In this document: piece after piece, positions 47,451 to 58,900 of the stretch
How positions within the stretch are numbered: the first letter of the stretch is position 1
How the letters are laid out: the number at the start of each line of letters is the position of its first letter
Assembly: GCA_964019155.1 (NCBI GenBank)
Contig: OZ025240.1
Coordinates: forward strand, 86,685,995-86,749,994
From: Osedax fenrisi
Taxonomy: Eukaryota; Annelida; Polychaeta; Sabellida; Siboglinidae
DNA length: 64,000 nt
Direction: 5' to 3'
Position numbers and translations under genes: made by a program
The notes under the pieces: generated by a model
Databases searched by the model: none
Told to the model about the DNA's origin: nothing
What the model saw: the letters and a program-made list of their open reading frames with translations, nothing else

Positions 47451-48043
47451 TTATTCATATTATAATATTATAATATGATTTATTATATGATAAATTACAG
47501 TATTCAAGTTAATATAATAATCATTTTAATATAATAAATGATAAATGTAAATATGTACATATATCTTAGAATTATATTAATGATATAATGGTAAGATGTG
47601 TAGTATACTAGTCAGCATGGTTTGTAGGGTATTCACTTATCAAACCTAATCAAATATGACAAAATAACTAATTGTGATATGTATGTATTACATTTTCAGA
47701 TAGATAAAACTGAATAAATAAAGTATTGATTTATAGAATGATTCAAAATTATTCTTCTAAATCATGACAAATTGGAACTCACACAATATAGTCAAATTGA
47801 TAAGGATTTTTTTAAATCAACACGTAATTGTATGTCTTTATCGACTAAATATTATTATAATTGATAAATAATATATATATATATATATTATTTATGATTT
47901 ATAAATAATTACCACATATAGATAAAGATATAAAGAAGAAAAGTAATGAGTATATAAATACATGTAATACTTTGAAAAGTACAAATTATTCTAAAGTTAA
48001 TGATGGAAATTATGAATATACTAAGAACCTATCTGTTAATTAA
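45021..48043 (+). CDS. Gene A: type I receptor-like protein, 3' exons
   Basis: Three exons conserved with gene B: 45021-45038 (18 bp), 46516-46608 (93 bp) and 47922-48043 (122 bp), joined in phase 1 throughout. The product ends with a juxtamembrane micro-exon, one transmembrane helix of about 22 residues, a basic stop-transfer stretch (NNKDKDIKKK) and a 40-residue cytoplasmic tail with four tyrosines. Motifs: EYINT (YxN, Grb2-SH2 type), TNYSKV (TxYxxV, switch type) and NYEYTKNL. AATAAA follows the stop within 12 bp. It is presumably a cell-surface receptor signalling through tyrosine phosphorylation. The ectodomain and start lie upstream and are not firmly located; hAT 2 and other repeats separate them. 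Introns are 1477 and 1313 bp. Confidence 0.8.
45713..45800 (+). repeat. Dispersed repeat in intron of gene A (partner 59598-59670)
   Basis: ATAGCCTTGCAAATATTACG with TTATAGCACATGAAATCTAAATA matches ATAGCCTTGCTAATGTTACG with TTATAGCACACGCAATTTAAATA at 59598-59670. Both are on the plus strand, although the genes around them are on opposite strands. It was therefore inserted independently or inverted. Confidence 0.6.
46516..46608 (+). CDS. Gene A transmembrane exon (93 bp)
   Basis: Acceptor TTATTTTTTAG, donor AAG|GTAACT. In phase 1: DSKNGTIY, the helix IIYAGLVMVLSACIICYIF, then MNNK. 18 of 31 residues are identical to the gene B exon of equal length. The helix has no charged residue, so there is no obvious partner-adaptor charge. 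Confidence 0.88.
47922..48043 (+). CDS. Gene A cytoplasmic tail exon (122 bp)
   Basis: Acceptor CACATATAG. Phase 1 to TAA at 48041-48043. It encodes DKDIKKKSNEYINTC, then NTLKSTNYSKVNDGN, then YEYTKNLSVN. 34 of 40 residues are identical to gene B, and the last ten are identical. Third-position silent differences (Ile, Thr, Lys, Ser codons) suggest that protein sequence was conserved after duplication. Confidence 0.9.
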
Positions 48044-48087
48044 GACAATAAAATAAACATGATCAATTAGTTTATAATTAATATATT

Positions 48088-48128
<41 letters not shown>

Positions 48129-49879
48129 GTACTTATAAGTAAATTATACTATTTATAAATTTTGTGAAATTTATATAATTCAAGAGAATACTAGAGTATA
48201 ACATATAATAATGATACATAATATAGAATAAATATAAAGGATAACAAGTATACAATTAATGTTAACAGACTGCACAACACTTAATGAAATAAATATGTAT
48301 AAAGTGATTAATCTATATAATTCAATATTAATATTAATATATTAATATATTAATTAACACTTTATATTATTCCAATATATATATTAAAATTTATTTACCT
48401 AAACTGCCAACTGTAATTTTATTATATAAAATACCTATATTTTATAGATAATTCTAAAAAACTACTATTTAAAAAATAAAATAAAAATATTATAATATCA
48501 TAGTATAATAATGTTATATCAAACTAGAGTATAATATGATAATTACCAAAGTTTCCAATAATAAAAAACTTACAATTTGACAATAATTATTTACAATAGA
48601 TCAATACAATAATGTTTACTAACTTTATAACCTACAAGTAATCTTAAATTTAATTCAAATTCAAAAGCTTTTATAGGCTACATAGGTGAAGTTTCTTTTA
48701 TGACGAATTATATTATTGATAATAAAATAAAATAAAAATTATTTCGGGTTTAAAAAATATTTCACAATAATTTCACTACCAGATTATAAATTTAAGAGTA
48801 AAAAATGTGAATGTTATACCTTTATATCAATATTGGTATTTTAGAAGTAAACAATTAAATGAGTAATTAATACATTTATAATGATATATAAATTGCATAA
48901 TTTAAAAGTTAATAAAGACGATTAGAAATATAATGTTTCTCACACACTATATGATGGATGGATTAAATATTGTTTTGATCAATCATTACCTATAGAAACG
49001 AATTTGAAATTAGACCACCAACAAGTATAGAAAAATAGTAAATAAATATAATTATCAAATTGTAATAGTATTTAAATACATTATCCTATCCATAGAGAAC
49101 GAAGTGAGTTCGTTCTCTATGATCCTACCTATTGATAACCTCTAATACATATTGATTTGTATGGTTCAAACTATCTAAATATGACTCGTTAATAGACGTA
49201 TACATAGTATGTATTACATACTCTTCAATATTAATCGTTTTAAAATATATAGATATATTGACAGATTCAAGTAGGAGTACTTATAAACTGTATATATAAT
49301 TAAAAACGTTAAGAATACAACATTCTACACTTGTAGAATATATATATATATATATATATAGATATGTATATTTAGATTTAGATATTTGCAAACATAAAAT
49401 CATAACAATCTGTATTTAAAAACCACCTTCATAGATATATATACTCATCAGAAAATATATGAAGTAATATCATCGTTATGTACACTTAATTACCCTAGTA
49501 TATTACTGAATAATTTAATTGTTCTTTAATAAATTGGGTTAATTTATCTTTAATAGATAATATATATATATTAATTATATTATACAATATATGTATTTTC
49601 CAACTAGACTTAAGTATATACTTTACTATAAACCAACGATAAACTTTGATTATCAAAGTTTATAAATAACTTACATTTGGATTAAACTATTAGTGATGAT
49701 ATTAGTGATTACCTTCAATGTTTTATTACGTTTAAATAATCTATATAATACAATTATGATCTAATATAACAGTTTAAAAAATAATAATCTTGAAATATAC
49801 TTATTATTAAAAACAATAAATTATTTTTATTGTTTATAGATCTTATTTGATACATTTAAGTATAAGTATGTAGTAAGTA
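48044..49879. other. AT-rich 3' flank of gene A and spacer
   Basis: Poly(A)-signal-like AATAAA at about 48048. No genes seen. (TA)n at 48096-48125. Confidence 0.5.
49091..49121. repeat. Perfect hairpin, 13-bp arms
   Basis: CATAGAGAACGAA, a 5-base loop GTGAG, and the full complement. It stands in AT-rich spacer with no gene next to it. Confidence 0.85.
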
Positions 49880-50071
49880 AGTATATCTATGTCGAAGGTA
49901 ATAGAAAAAGAGGAAGCCCAAAGAAAAATTGGTTAAATGATATTTTTGAATACCTAATCTCCCTCTTCAGCAACTTTTAGTTATTGAAAAAGATCGTTAT
50001 AAATGGAAAAAGTTATTAAAAACATTGTCATATTCTCCCTCTATGATGCCTACGTCACGGGACTAAATAAT
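49880..50071 (+). pseudogene. LINE ORF2 C-terminal tail fragment
   Basis: Frames give EGNRKRGSPKKNWLNDIFEY and, after lost bases, EKDRYKWKKLLKTLSYSPSM with a stop at about 50067. It is the same kind of C-terminal tail as at 16957-17153 (R-G-x-P-K-x-x-W-x-x-D-I, then D-R-x-x-W-x-K-L), but diverged. Confidence 0.65.
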
Positions 50072-50149
50072 TAAGTAAATAATGTATATGTATAAGTATG
50101 TATAAGTATAAGTATAAGTATATACACATATATGTGGGATCAATAGTGA

Positions 50150-50854
50150 GTGGTTTAAGTGCATTATTATCAATTACTATATGATTACAGATATAGGAAG
50201 TTTAGTATATGTAATATATAAAGTTTTGTAAATGGATCTATGTTTAATAGTGGGCATGTTTAGTTGTATGTAGTCAATATTCGTTTTAGAGGATTACAAA
50301 TAAGTTTTCAGGTTTGGTTTAGAATTGTATTAAGTATTTTGTCATGTAGGTTGTCATGTAGGTAAACATCCTAGTTTATGTATATCAGTAAGTAGTACAT
50401 TATATTAATTAATTTTATATATTATATAGGATTATGTTAATATCTTACGAGATGCTAGGTTCAGAAGTGCTTTATTTGTTTTAATTAATAAAGTTTATAG
50501 TTTATAGCCTATATTGTTTTATTGTTGATAACATTTTATTATTTAATGTTAGGTATTTATCGAGTTTCACACCTAGCGTTGTTATATCAGATTTTATTTC
50601 TATTTCAGTATTGGCTATTTTAATATGAATAGTTGTGGTGTAATCAAGCGTTTGTTATGGAAGATACTTAGATGTTTAGATTAATACATTATAAATAGTG
50701 GGTGATATAATATGTTTTTAGTTCAGTAGTTAATTTATTTATATTACTTATGGTATTTGGGATGTTATATAAAGTAGTTGAGGTATATAATTTGATATGA
50801 ACGGCAATAATATGATAGTTACTTTTATATGTATTTAACTATTAAGTTAATATT

Positions 50855-50888
<34 letters not shown>

Positions 50889-51000
50889 AAAAATAGATGA
50901 CCAAATACACTACCTCGGGGAACTTCTATTTCAGGATAATTGTAGGTTTTGTTCGCTTTATTGGATTTTATAATGAAAGTTATTTTTGTTTTAAGTATGA
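50150..51000 (-). pseudogene. Degenerate LINE reverse transcriptase
   Basis: The minus strand shows EVPRGSVFGHLFFNI near 50925-50880 (a decayed VPQGSVLGP motif), preceded by KITFIIKSNKANKTYNYPE, and IEIKSDITTLGVKLDKYLTL near 50610-50550 with FHNKR upstream. Many stops and frameshifts, plus a (TA)n insertion at 50858-50887. It is probably the same element as the endonuclease at 52690-51838, split by a Gypsy fragment. Confidence 0.65.
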
Positions 51001-51284
51001 GCGTATAGATATTATTAATATGTGGTGTATACTGGAGTATTGTAGTTTTGAGTAATGTGTGTATGATGTATGGTGTATGATGTACGGTGTATAAGCAGCT
51101 TAGATTTCGTATAGTAAAAGTATAACGTAAGATTTATATTGGATATTATAAGATATATTTATTGTTAGGTGATGGTAGTAAATTCCTAATATCGTAATTT
51201 AGATTATATTCGCGTTGTATATATTATGTCATGTATTATTTATGATATGCTAGGTTAAATGGATTGCGATTAATTGTTGTATTA

Positions 51285-51840
51285 GTTGTTCTAGTATTTG
51301 TTCTATTATTCCCTCGGAGCGATGAAGAAGCTGAACGAATGAGTCGGACTAATAATATGTTACTAAACAGAAATAAATTCCTAGAATTAGCACTGCTAGT
51401 TTATCGCAATGCCCCTTTGCAATGCGATAACTCCACAGCAGAGTTGTTAACGGGAACTTGAGAAGTATAATTCACAATTCGGAATAAGCATTAACAACGT
51501 CTAAGTATAATATTGAAACTCTAGTAGATAAGGATGATAATTATAGGAACAGAATGAAGTGCAATTTTGCCAATTATAATAAAGTGGTAGAAGGTAAAAG
51601 TATTAGTAAAAGAAATAGGCAAGGAACAAATCGTAGTTAAACAAATAAGTGATAGGTAGTATTTGTTAACTCATGGAATATATCGCAATAGGAATTACCT
51701 TAATCCTCTATTTTGCTGAGATAATATATGATACCAATATACTAATCCTAAGCCCGCCTGAAAGAGAGACGACGAGGATACCAACTATAGTGGGTAAACC
51801 AGTATACAAACCCAGTATAATTAGGAAAATACAGTTATCA
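51285..51840 (+). pseudogene. Ty3/Gypsy integrase fragment
   Basis: The plus-strand frame reads PRSDEEAERMSRTNNMLL, then LALLVYRNAPLQCDNSTAEL and LTG before a stop at 51459. It corresponds to the integrase catalytic-core end of Gypsy elements (P-Q-S-N-G-x-A-E-R, then L-L-x-Y-R-x-T-P, then S-P-A-E-L-L-x-G). Downstream frames (DKDDNYRNRMKCNFANYNK; PPERETTRIPTI) match the usual following region. Strongly decayed, with no LTRs seen. It lies between two halves of a minus-strand LINE. Confidence 0.75.
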
Positions 51841-52688
51841 TTTTGTGTATACAAAAAAAAACAGGTAAATAATATCATTATATAGTAAACCATTTGATAT
51901 TGGTATATAATTATGGTTCGAGTAAATATTATCTATTAAGGTTGGAGTCATATTTGTGATGCGCGAATGCTTAGTTATTAAAGGATGTAGGTCTAGAGCT
52001 ATAAGTATATCTACAAAATGTGATACTTTAGAGCTATTTAAGTGTAATATATCTATATTAAAGTCACCACATATATATAGAATATTGTCAGTAGGAAATG
52101 TATTAAATAAGTTGTAAATGATATCAGAAAATGTTGAACTATATTTATTGAATTCTGGATATTTATACATAGGATAATCATACCAATTATGATAATATCC
52201 GTAGAGTTGAAATTATTATTTTAACTATTACAAGTTGTGTAAAGTATATCAATTGAAATATATTTTACTTTTTTTACAAATACATAATGATATCCCTCAA
52301 CTACGTTTGTTATCTCTGGTTATATGTTTATTATTATAACTTCTATGACGTATAGATCTTTATTATATGCATTCAACCATGATTCACAAATAATTATAAC
52401 ATTAAATGTATGATTTAATGAATTTAGATAGTTAGGAATTTCATTGTAATTTTTGACTAGACTATGTGCATTAAAATGTATTATTGAAAAATTAATATTC
52501 ATGTTGGATGAATCTACTTTGATATCATAATTATAGTTATATTGGTTATCAATACAATTATAAAGTTGTTGAGTTTGATAGTTTAGAATATCGTTGTCTC
52601 GATTAATATCATTATCAAAATAATACAATGTATGAATATAACAAGTATTTAGATTATGAATATGAATATTAGAAGATTGATTATACAT
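51838..52688 (-). pseudogene. LINE APE endonuclease, degenerate
   Basis: Minus-strand frames: NFSIIHFNAHSLVKNYNEIP and FNVIIICESWLNAYN (52540-52360), then after a gap YICGDFNIDILHLNSSKV and TPTLIDNIYSNHNY (52130-51900). These are the N-terminal, catalytic Glu and GDFN parts of the nuclease. It is interrupted by frameshifts and followed by the Gypsy relic. Confidence 0.75.
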
Positions 52689-53049
52689 TTAAATGATTGA
52701 TGATATATAATTTTAATATTATACAATAAAATGATATACTTGATGTATTGCTTTATATAAATTACTGGTTCTTACACTAGATTCTTTAATTGAGCTATAT
52801 TATATATATATATATATATATATAAATATTGTTATCATTAACATTAATGCAAGATATTTCTAACTTAATTATTATTAATGTTTTAGCCTGATTAATTTCT
52901 TTTTTAAAAGTTGTTAAAGGTTTTTTATAGTAATTTCATGTCATGTTTTTGAATATAAATATAGTGATAATATTGGGATTTTGATCATTTTATTTTATTA
53001 AAGAAAATTGTTTAAATGTTCTGTTTATAATAATTTTATTTTTTCTCCA

Positions 53050-53970
53050 AACTATTTTTTTCTTCCAGAATATTCGATATAAGTCGGATAGTATAAGTGA
53101 TCTGTTAGGATTAAGGAACCTTTATTTAAACTTAATAGTTTAAAATGGGCATACATCTGAAGTATGTATTCTAAATGTTGGTTTAGTTTATGTGTTAGAA
53201 TATTAGTTTTTTTTATTGTATTCGAGGATTAACAGTTTATATAAGTCATTTATATAGTATTCATTATTAATATTTTTAGTCTACAGTATGTAATAGTATC
53301 TGGCGAAGTTTTGTGTATTTTAGATATACATCAATTTATAAAATATTATTGTATGAAAATTTTCTCCCTAACAGTTTTGGGAAATTATTGATAGTATTCC
53401 TAATGATAAACAACTCAAGCACAATTCCTTTATCGTAGTTCATTCTAAGTATTTTATAAAATTAAGATTATTAAGTATGTTTGAGAAAACTACTGGTTTC
53501 GATATAATATCAAATTCACCTAGTTATAATTCTGTTCATCAAAGAATGTTATATATTGTTGGTAGAGGATTAGTAGCATTTTACGGTGGGTATAATAGTA
53601 GTATTTTTAAGAAATTTCTGTTATTTTGTAATATGATATGTAGTAGTAAGAATGCTATGTAGTTTGTTAATCAAGTTTAAAAGTTTTATTAGTATAATAT
53701 TATAGTTAATGATGAATACATTAATATATTAATGAAGCTAGTCTACCATCGTATGGATTTTAAGATTTTTGACCGAAGTAGTTATGTTATTAGATATTTC
53801 AGCCATTTATATGAGTTAGGGTTTCATTATTCATCCAAGTTTCAGTGAGAAAAAATATATTTATGTTTCGTTAATTATAATTTAATGAATAAGTTTAAAT
53901 TTGTTATCGAGTTGATGCATTACGATTATATTATCAGGAGAGGTTTTCTTTTATTATGTGGTATTGTTAA
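53050..53970 (-). pseudogene. Second LINE endonuclease relic
   Basis: The minus strand shows LDNKFKLIH, then after a shift NINIFFLTETWMNNETLTHI (about 53905-53840), and about 800 bp later SLNKGSLILTDHL (about 53120-53085). The spacing fits one decayed APE nuclease from catalytic Glu to the final DH. Short open frames on the plus strand here are shadows. Confidence 0.55.
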
Positions 53971-54083
53971 TGTATATATATATAGTGGATGATATGGGTA
54001 GAGTAGGTATCACGTTGTGTATTTTATCAAATGGATTTTTATTTTTAATTAAGATATAATAAGATTAAATAAGAGATTAATTA

Positions 54084-54130
<47 letters not shown>

Positions 54131-55282
54131 ATTAAATAAGATATGTAATTATTGTTTTGGCTACGAATTTAACTAGTATGATCGGATTTGGATTTATCAT
54201 TCGGTGTTATTGTGGGTTAGTTATAAGTTCATCGCGAGTGTTTCTCCTTAACGAATTAATAAAATTAGTCATTTTGGATAAATGTAAGTATATAGTACAA
54301 ATTAGTGGTTTATATTTATACTACTTATATGGTTAATTTCTCTAGTCTACATTTGTATTATTTGGTTGTCTCAATATAAGTTAATATGTGTAATGAGTAA
54401 TGACGCATCGATAATGACTCATCACGTACATTGATAACGCATGTGTAGACTAATTCATTGTATTAAGTGTGTTTACATGTACGTATATATGTATATGTGA
54501 TTCGTATTTGTTTGGATGAATGTATACTTTACCTATAGGTTGTGTATAAAAAAGTTTTGTATAGTAGGTACGTGGTATTTAGTTTCGAGATAAGTTTAGT
54601 AAAACAATATTACCGAAAATTGTTATAAAAGTGTTTAAAAAAGATATAAGTAATATAATAGTTTTATATATCTTCAGTTCAGTGAGTAAGTAATGAATAT
54701 AGGTTATGTTCAAATTAGTAATGTTCTTAAGATGTGTGTTAGCGTAGGATGGATGTTAATATACGCTAGTATTTAGGATTGGTTTATGATTTGGATTTGT
54801 ATAAAAGTATATCTTATGGTATAAGACACGGGATTGTATTCATTATTGTGGTTTATAATATTATATCTTAATGTATGGGTCTTATGCGTTAATTTATGAT
54901 CGTAATTCGTAGTATTATTGTATAGGGTATAGGTTTATTATGAGTCATTAGATATTTCATGTGTTCTGAATATGATTTTAAAATATTATGTATGTCATCA
55001 TTAGTTTTTATTGAGTGGTGGGATAGTTGGTTTTTTAGTAAGGGTAGTAAGTTCTGGCATTGGTTAATGTGTTTTAGATTATGTAATTATAGGTTAGATG
55101 TAGGAAATAATAGTAATATTAATATAAGTTATACAATGTAATCCGAAATTATTCTATTCTAACAAATCTAGAAAACTAGCACGAGGTTTGAATTATTTAT
55201 CTATCTCATTGATAGAATTATCATTAATAGAAGTTTGACTATATTTATGATGCAGTATTATCGAGTAGAAGAGGAGGTATAG
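53971..55282. other. T/G-rich spacer, probably decayed LINE 5' parts
   Basis: The plus strand is rich in T and G, the mirror of A/C-rich LINE sense strands. This suggests minus-strand LINE ORF1 remains, but no motif is readable. (TA)n at 54089-54127. Confidence 0.35.
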
Positions 55283-55335
55283 TATATATGAGCTATCTGA
55301 GTTATCTGAGTTATCTGAGTTATCTGAGTTATCGG
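55283..55335. repeat. 9-bp tandem repeat
   Basis: Five copies of TTATCTGAG. Confidence 0.85.
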
Positions 55336-55794
55336 ATGTTGTTGATATATTACACTATAGACGATGTTGCGTATTATTTTTGAGATATCCGCTTATAGCA
55401 GAGAAATATTTGTAATATAGTATAGACTTATTTAGTCAGCCCCATCTGTGCTTATACTCCAGTAGTGTCCATGTGAATATTGTGACCGGGTAACAAGTAT
55501 ATAGTATCATAAACTAGTTATATTTAATTTAAATAATCTCAAGGTGGCGATGGTTTAGTATGAATCATCGACAAACAGACCGAACCAATCACGAGATGAT
55601 CCATTTTACTATATAATTTATCACTATTTATTATACACTAGCATTTAATAAAATACATAATGTTTAAATAAATTATATATATCCTATTTGATATATATAA
55701 TAATTATTATAAATAATTTATTTATTAATGAATTTATTAAACGAAATGATTATGTTAAATTTATTATAGCATTAACACATCAGATTTACATTCT

Positions 55795-55916
55795 TTAATT
55801 AACTGATAGGTTCTTGGTATATTCATAATTTCCATCAGTAACTTTAGAATACTGTACACTTTTTACATTACTACACGTATTAATATACTCATTACTTTTT
55901 TTTTTTATATCTTTAT
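55795..55916 (-). CDS. Gene B cytoplasmic tail exon (122 bp)
   Basis: Acceptor TTCATATAG. An 11-A run in the lysine codons keeps frame with gene A. Encodes DKDIKKKSNEYINTC, SNVKSVQYSKVTDGN, YEYTKNLSVN and TAA. AATAAA follows about 25 bp after the stop. Confidence 0.9.
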
Positions 55917-58900
55917 CTATATGAATATGTTGTAATTATTTAAGAATATTATATAATATATATATATATATATATTATTTATTTACAATAATATTAAATA
56001 AATTATAATATGTAATAGATAACAAATGATTTAAATGATTTAAAAAAAAAAAAGTAAATATTAATAATAAAATAAGTACTGTAAATATTATTAAATTTTA
56101 ATATAACAATTTATATAATAATATAATTCACATAATATCTATTATATACTTGTTAGATAATACATATATAGAAAGTAGCATGCAAACATAAGTAGCTATT
56201 ACTATTTAAAAATCCTAATAAATTTGACTATTTTATCTCGGTTACTTTTAATCACATTTTTCACGTTTTAAAAGACAACTTTGACTCATTATATAAATAA
56301 ATAATCTTTTAATTCATTTAGACTTATCTAATTATTTTTATTTAGTCTAACATAAGAACATTATTATTTATATTATTCTCATATCGTAATATATATATAC
56401 ATTATTTATTAGGATAATTTATATTAATATAAAGAATTGTTATAAATAATATTACTTAAATACAGAAAGTATATTATAACCTATATGTATTAAACTATAG
56501 TTATTATATATATTAACCTTAGTTATTAACCTATATATAATATATCATATTGTAAAATTAAAATATGTTATATGAAGAAGAAGAAATTTTATTTAGAAAT
56601 CGTTTAAACAATTAAGTTAACAATAATGTATAATGAAATAATAAGTAAGTTATAGTGTAAATATGTTTTTAAATTCTTTTTGAACTTTTCTGAGTTTCTT
56701 TCAGCACGGAGTGTTGCAGTTAGTGAGTTCCAGGTTATCGGTGCTTGTGACGAGAAGGCGCGTGAACGGGCAGCAGTAGAATGTATTGTCGATCTAGGTC
56801 GTATACGATTAACATGACACGGCCTGAGACTTCTTGTCTGGTCGATTCTCTCTATCAATTCATATAAATATGACGGCGTTTCAAAGTGGAGTGCATTATG
56901 AGTCATAAGACATATTTTATAGATGATTCTTTCTTTTATGGGTAGCCAGTGTAATTCCTTCATTAATTGTGTGGTGCTGATATGATTATTTTCTTCTCGA
57001 TGAGGTAGCTTGTGAATTACACGTACAGAATATCGTTGAAGGGAGGTAAGTTCAGCTAATGTGATAGATGGTAGACCTATAAGCAGCACATTACAATAAT
57101 CGAAAACTCCTTATACTAAACTAGTCACTAACATTTTGCAAGTAAAGAAATTTAAAGATTTTCTGATTTTTTTAATTCTGTACAGTTGAAAGTTTACTGA
57201 ACGAATTTTTCTGATATCAAAGATTTCATATCGTGGTTAGAATTCAAAATTACACCCAAGTTCTTTATCGTTTGTGATAATAAACACTTGTCAAATGAAA
57301 AAGTGAATGATGTTGAAAAGTGTTTAGAAGTGTGATTGACGTACATTACTTCAGTTTTTAAAGGGTTCAGTTGTAATGAGTTTTCATGAAACCAGATAGA
57401 GAGTTCACGTAGACAGTTCTGAAACGGATGTGTGCAGATGAGTCATTTTCATTATCAGCATCAGTAAAAATGTGGATGTCATCGGCGTATGAATGAAATT
57501 TAATCAATGGATGGTTGGCGAAGATTTTGAAAACAGGTGATAAGTATATCGAAAAAAGTAGTGGTCCTAGTACAGATCCTTGCGGTACTCCGTTAGTCAT
57601 CTTTTGATATTCGGAAGAATAATCGCCAATACTGACTCTACTCATTCTATCAGAAATGTACGATTTTAACCAATCTAAAGCTTTCCCAGAAAATGCACTC
57701 TCGATTAGCCTTTATATAATAATCTTGTGGTTGAGCGTATCGAAGGCAGCAGATAAATCTAAAAATAACATGAGTGAGCCAGTTTTATTGTTGAGAACAT
57801 CATCATTTATACGGCATAGGGCTGTCTCTGTTCTCAGTCCGGGCATATAAGCACTTTGGTGAGGATGAAGTAATTTTGTAGCTAATAGATGACTGATTAT
57901 TTGTGTAGAAACAAATCGAGGAGTTTGGAGAAAGCAGTAAGTTGAGAAATAGGTCGATAATTTTTCAGGATATTCTTATCGCTTCCAGGTTTCTTGATCA
58001 ATGGTATTATTGATGACAATTTCATAGAAGCAGGAAAAGTACCTGATTCGAATGAATACTTGATTATCTGAAGGAAATACGGAGCTAGTGTAGATGCTTG
58101 AGACTGCAGTAATTTCAATGGTATAGGATCTTCTTTTGATGTTGATTTAATAGTTCGTTTTAAAATTAAAATTTGTTCAATAGATTGGGGAGACAAACTG
58201 TCAATAATTTAGATGTCACTATTCAGAGGTTGATAGGAATAAGTGCATATAGGTAAGGAATCTATGATTGTCTGTAACATTAATCGAAAGAAATTATGAA
58301 AAGAGTTTGTGCATACGTCATCGTTTAAATCAGGAAGTAACCGTTTATTTATTCTTCCTAGAAGATTGTTTGAAATTTCAAATAGTATTTTCAGATTATG
58401 TCCAGCATTTATTATTTTGTTAGCATTATATTCTGATTTTGCTAGGAATAACATCAGATAATGTTCATGTTGTAGGTATCTGTAATTTTTAAAATCATTT
58501 GATGACAGTGACTTTCTATAACAATTTTCATGTTTACGTAATATTCTTTTATGTTCTGCACATTCATTTGTATACACATTCTCATTTTTGTACACATTCA
58601 TTCGTTGTTAGAGCATTCTGTTATGGTAGTAGTTTTTGTTGGTGCATGCGCATTTAGTATTAAAATTAAAGATGTATTCAGGTTTTCGAGTGGTTGTAAA
58701 GTGGAATGTTCGGATAGTTTTAGATGTAAATCATAGGAGAAATCAATATCATTTATTAGTGATAAATTTCTATATGTTATTGTTTTTCTTGGTCGTTTCG
58801 GTGTTATAGAGTTGATCAAGAATTTAATAGCATAGTGGTCTGAAATTAGTTTTGAACAAGAATAGTTAGATGTAATATGAGAATTATTTCTGGTTATTAT

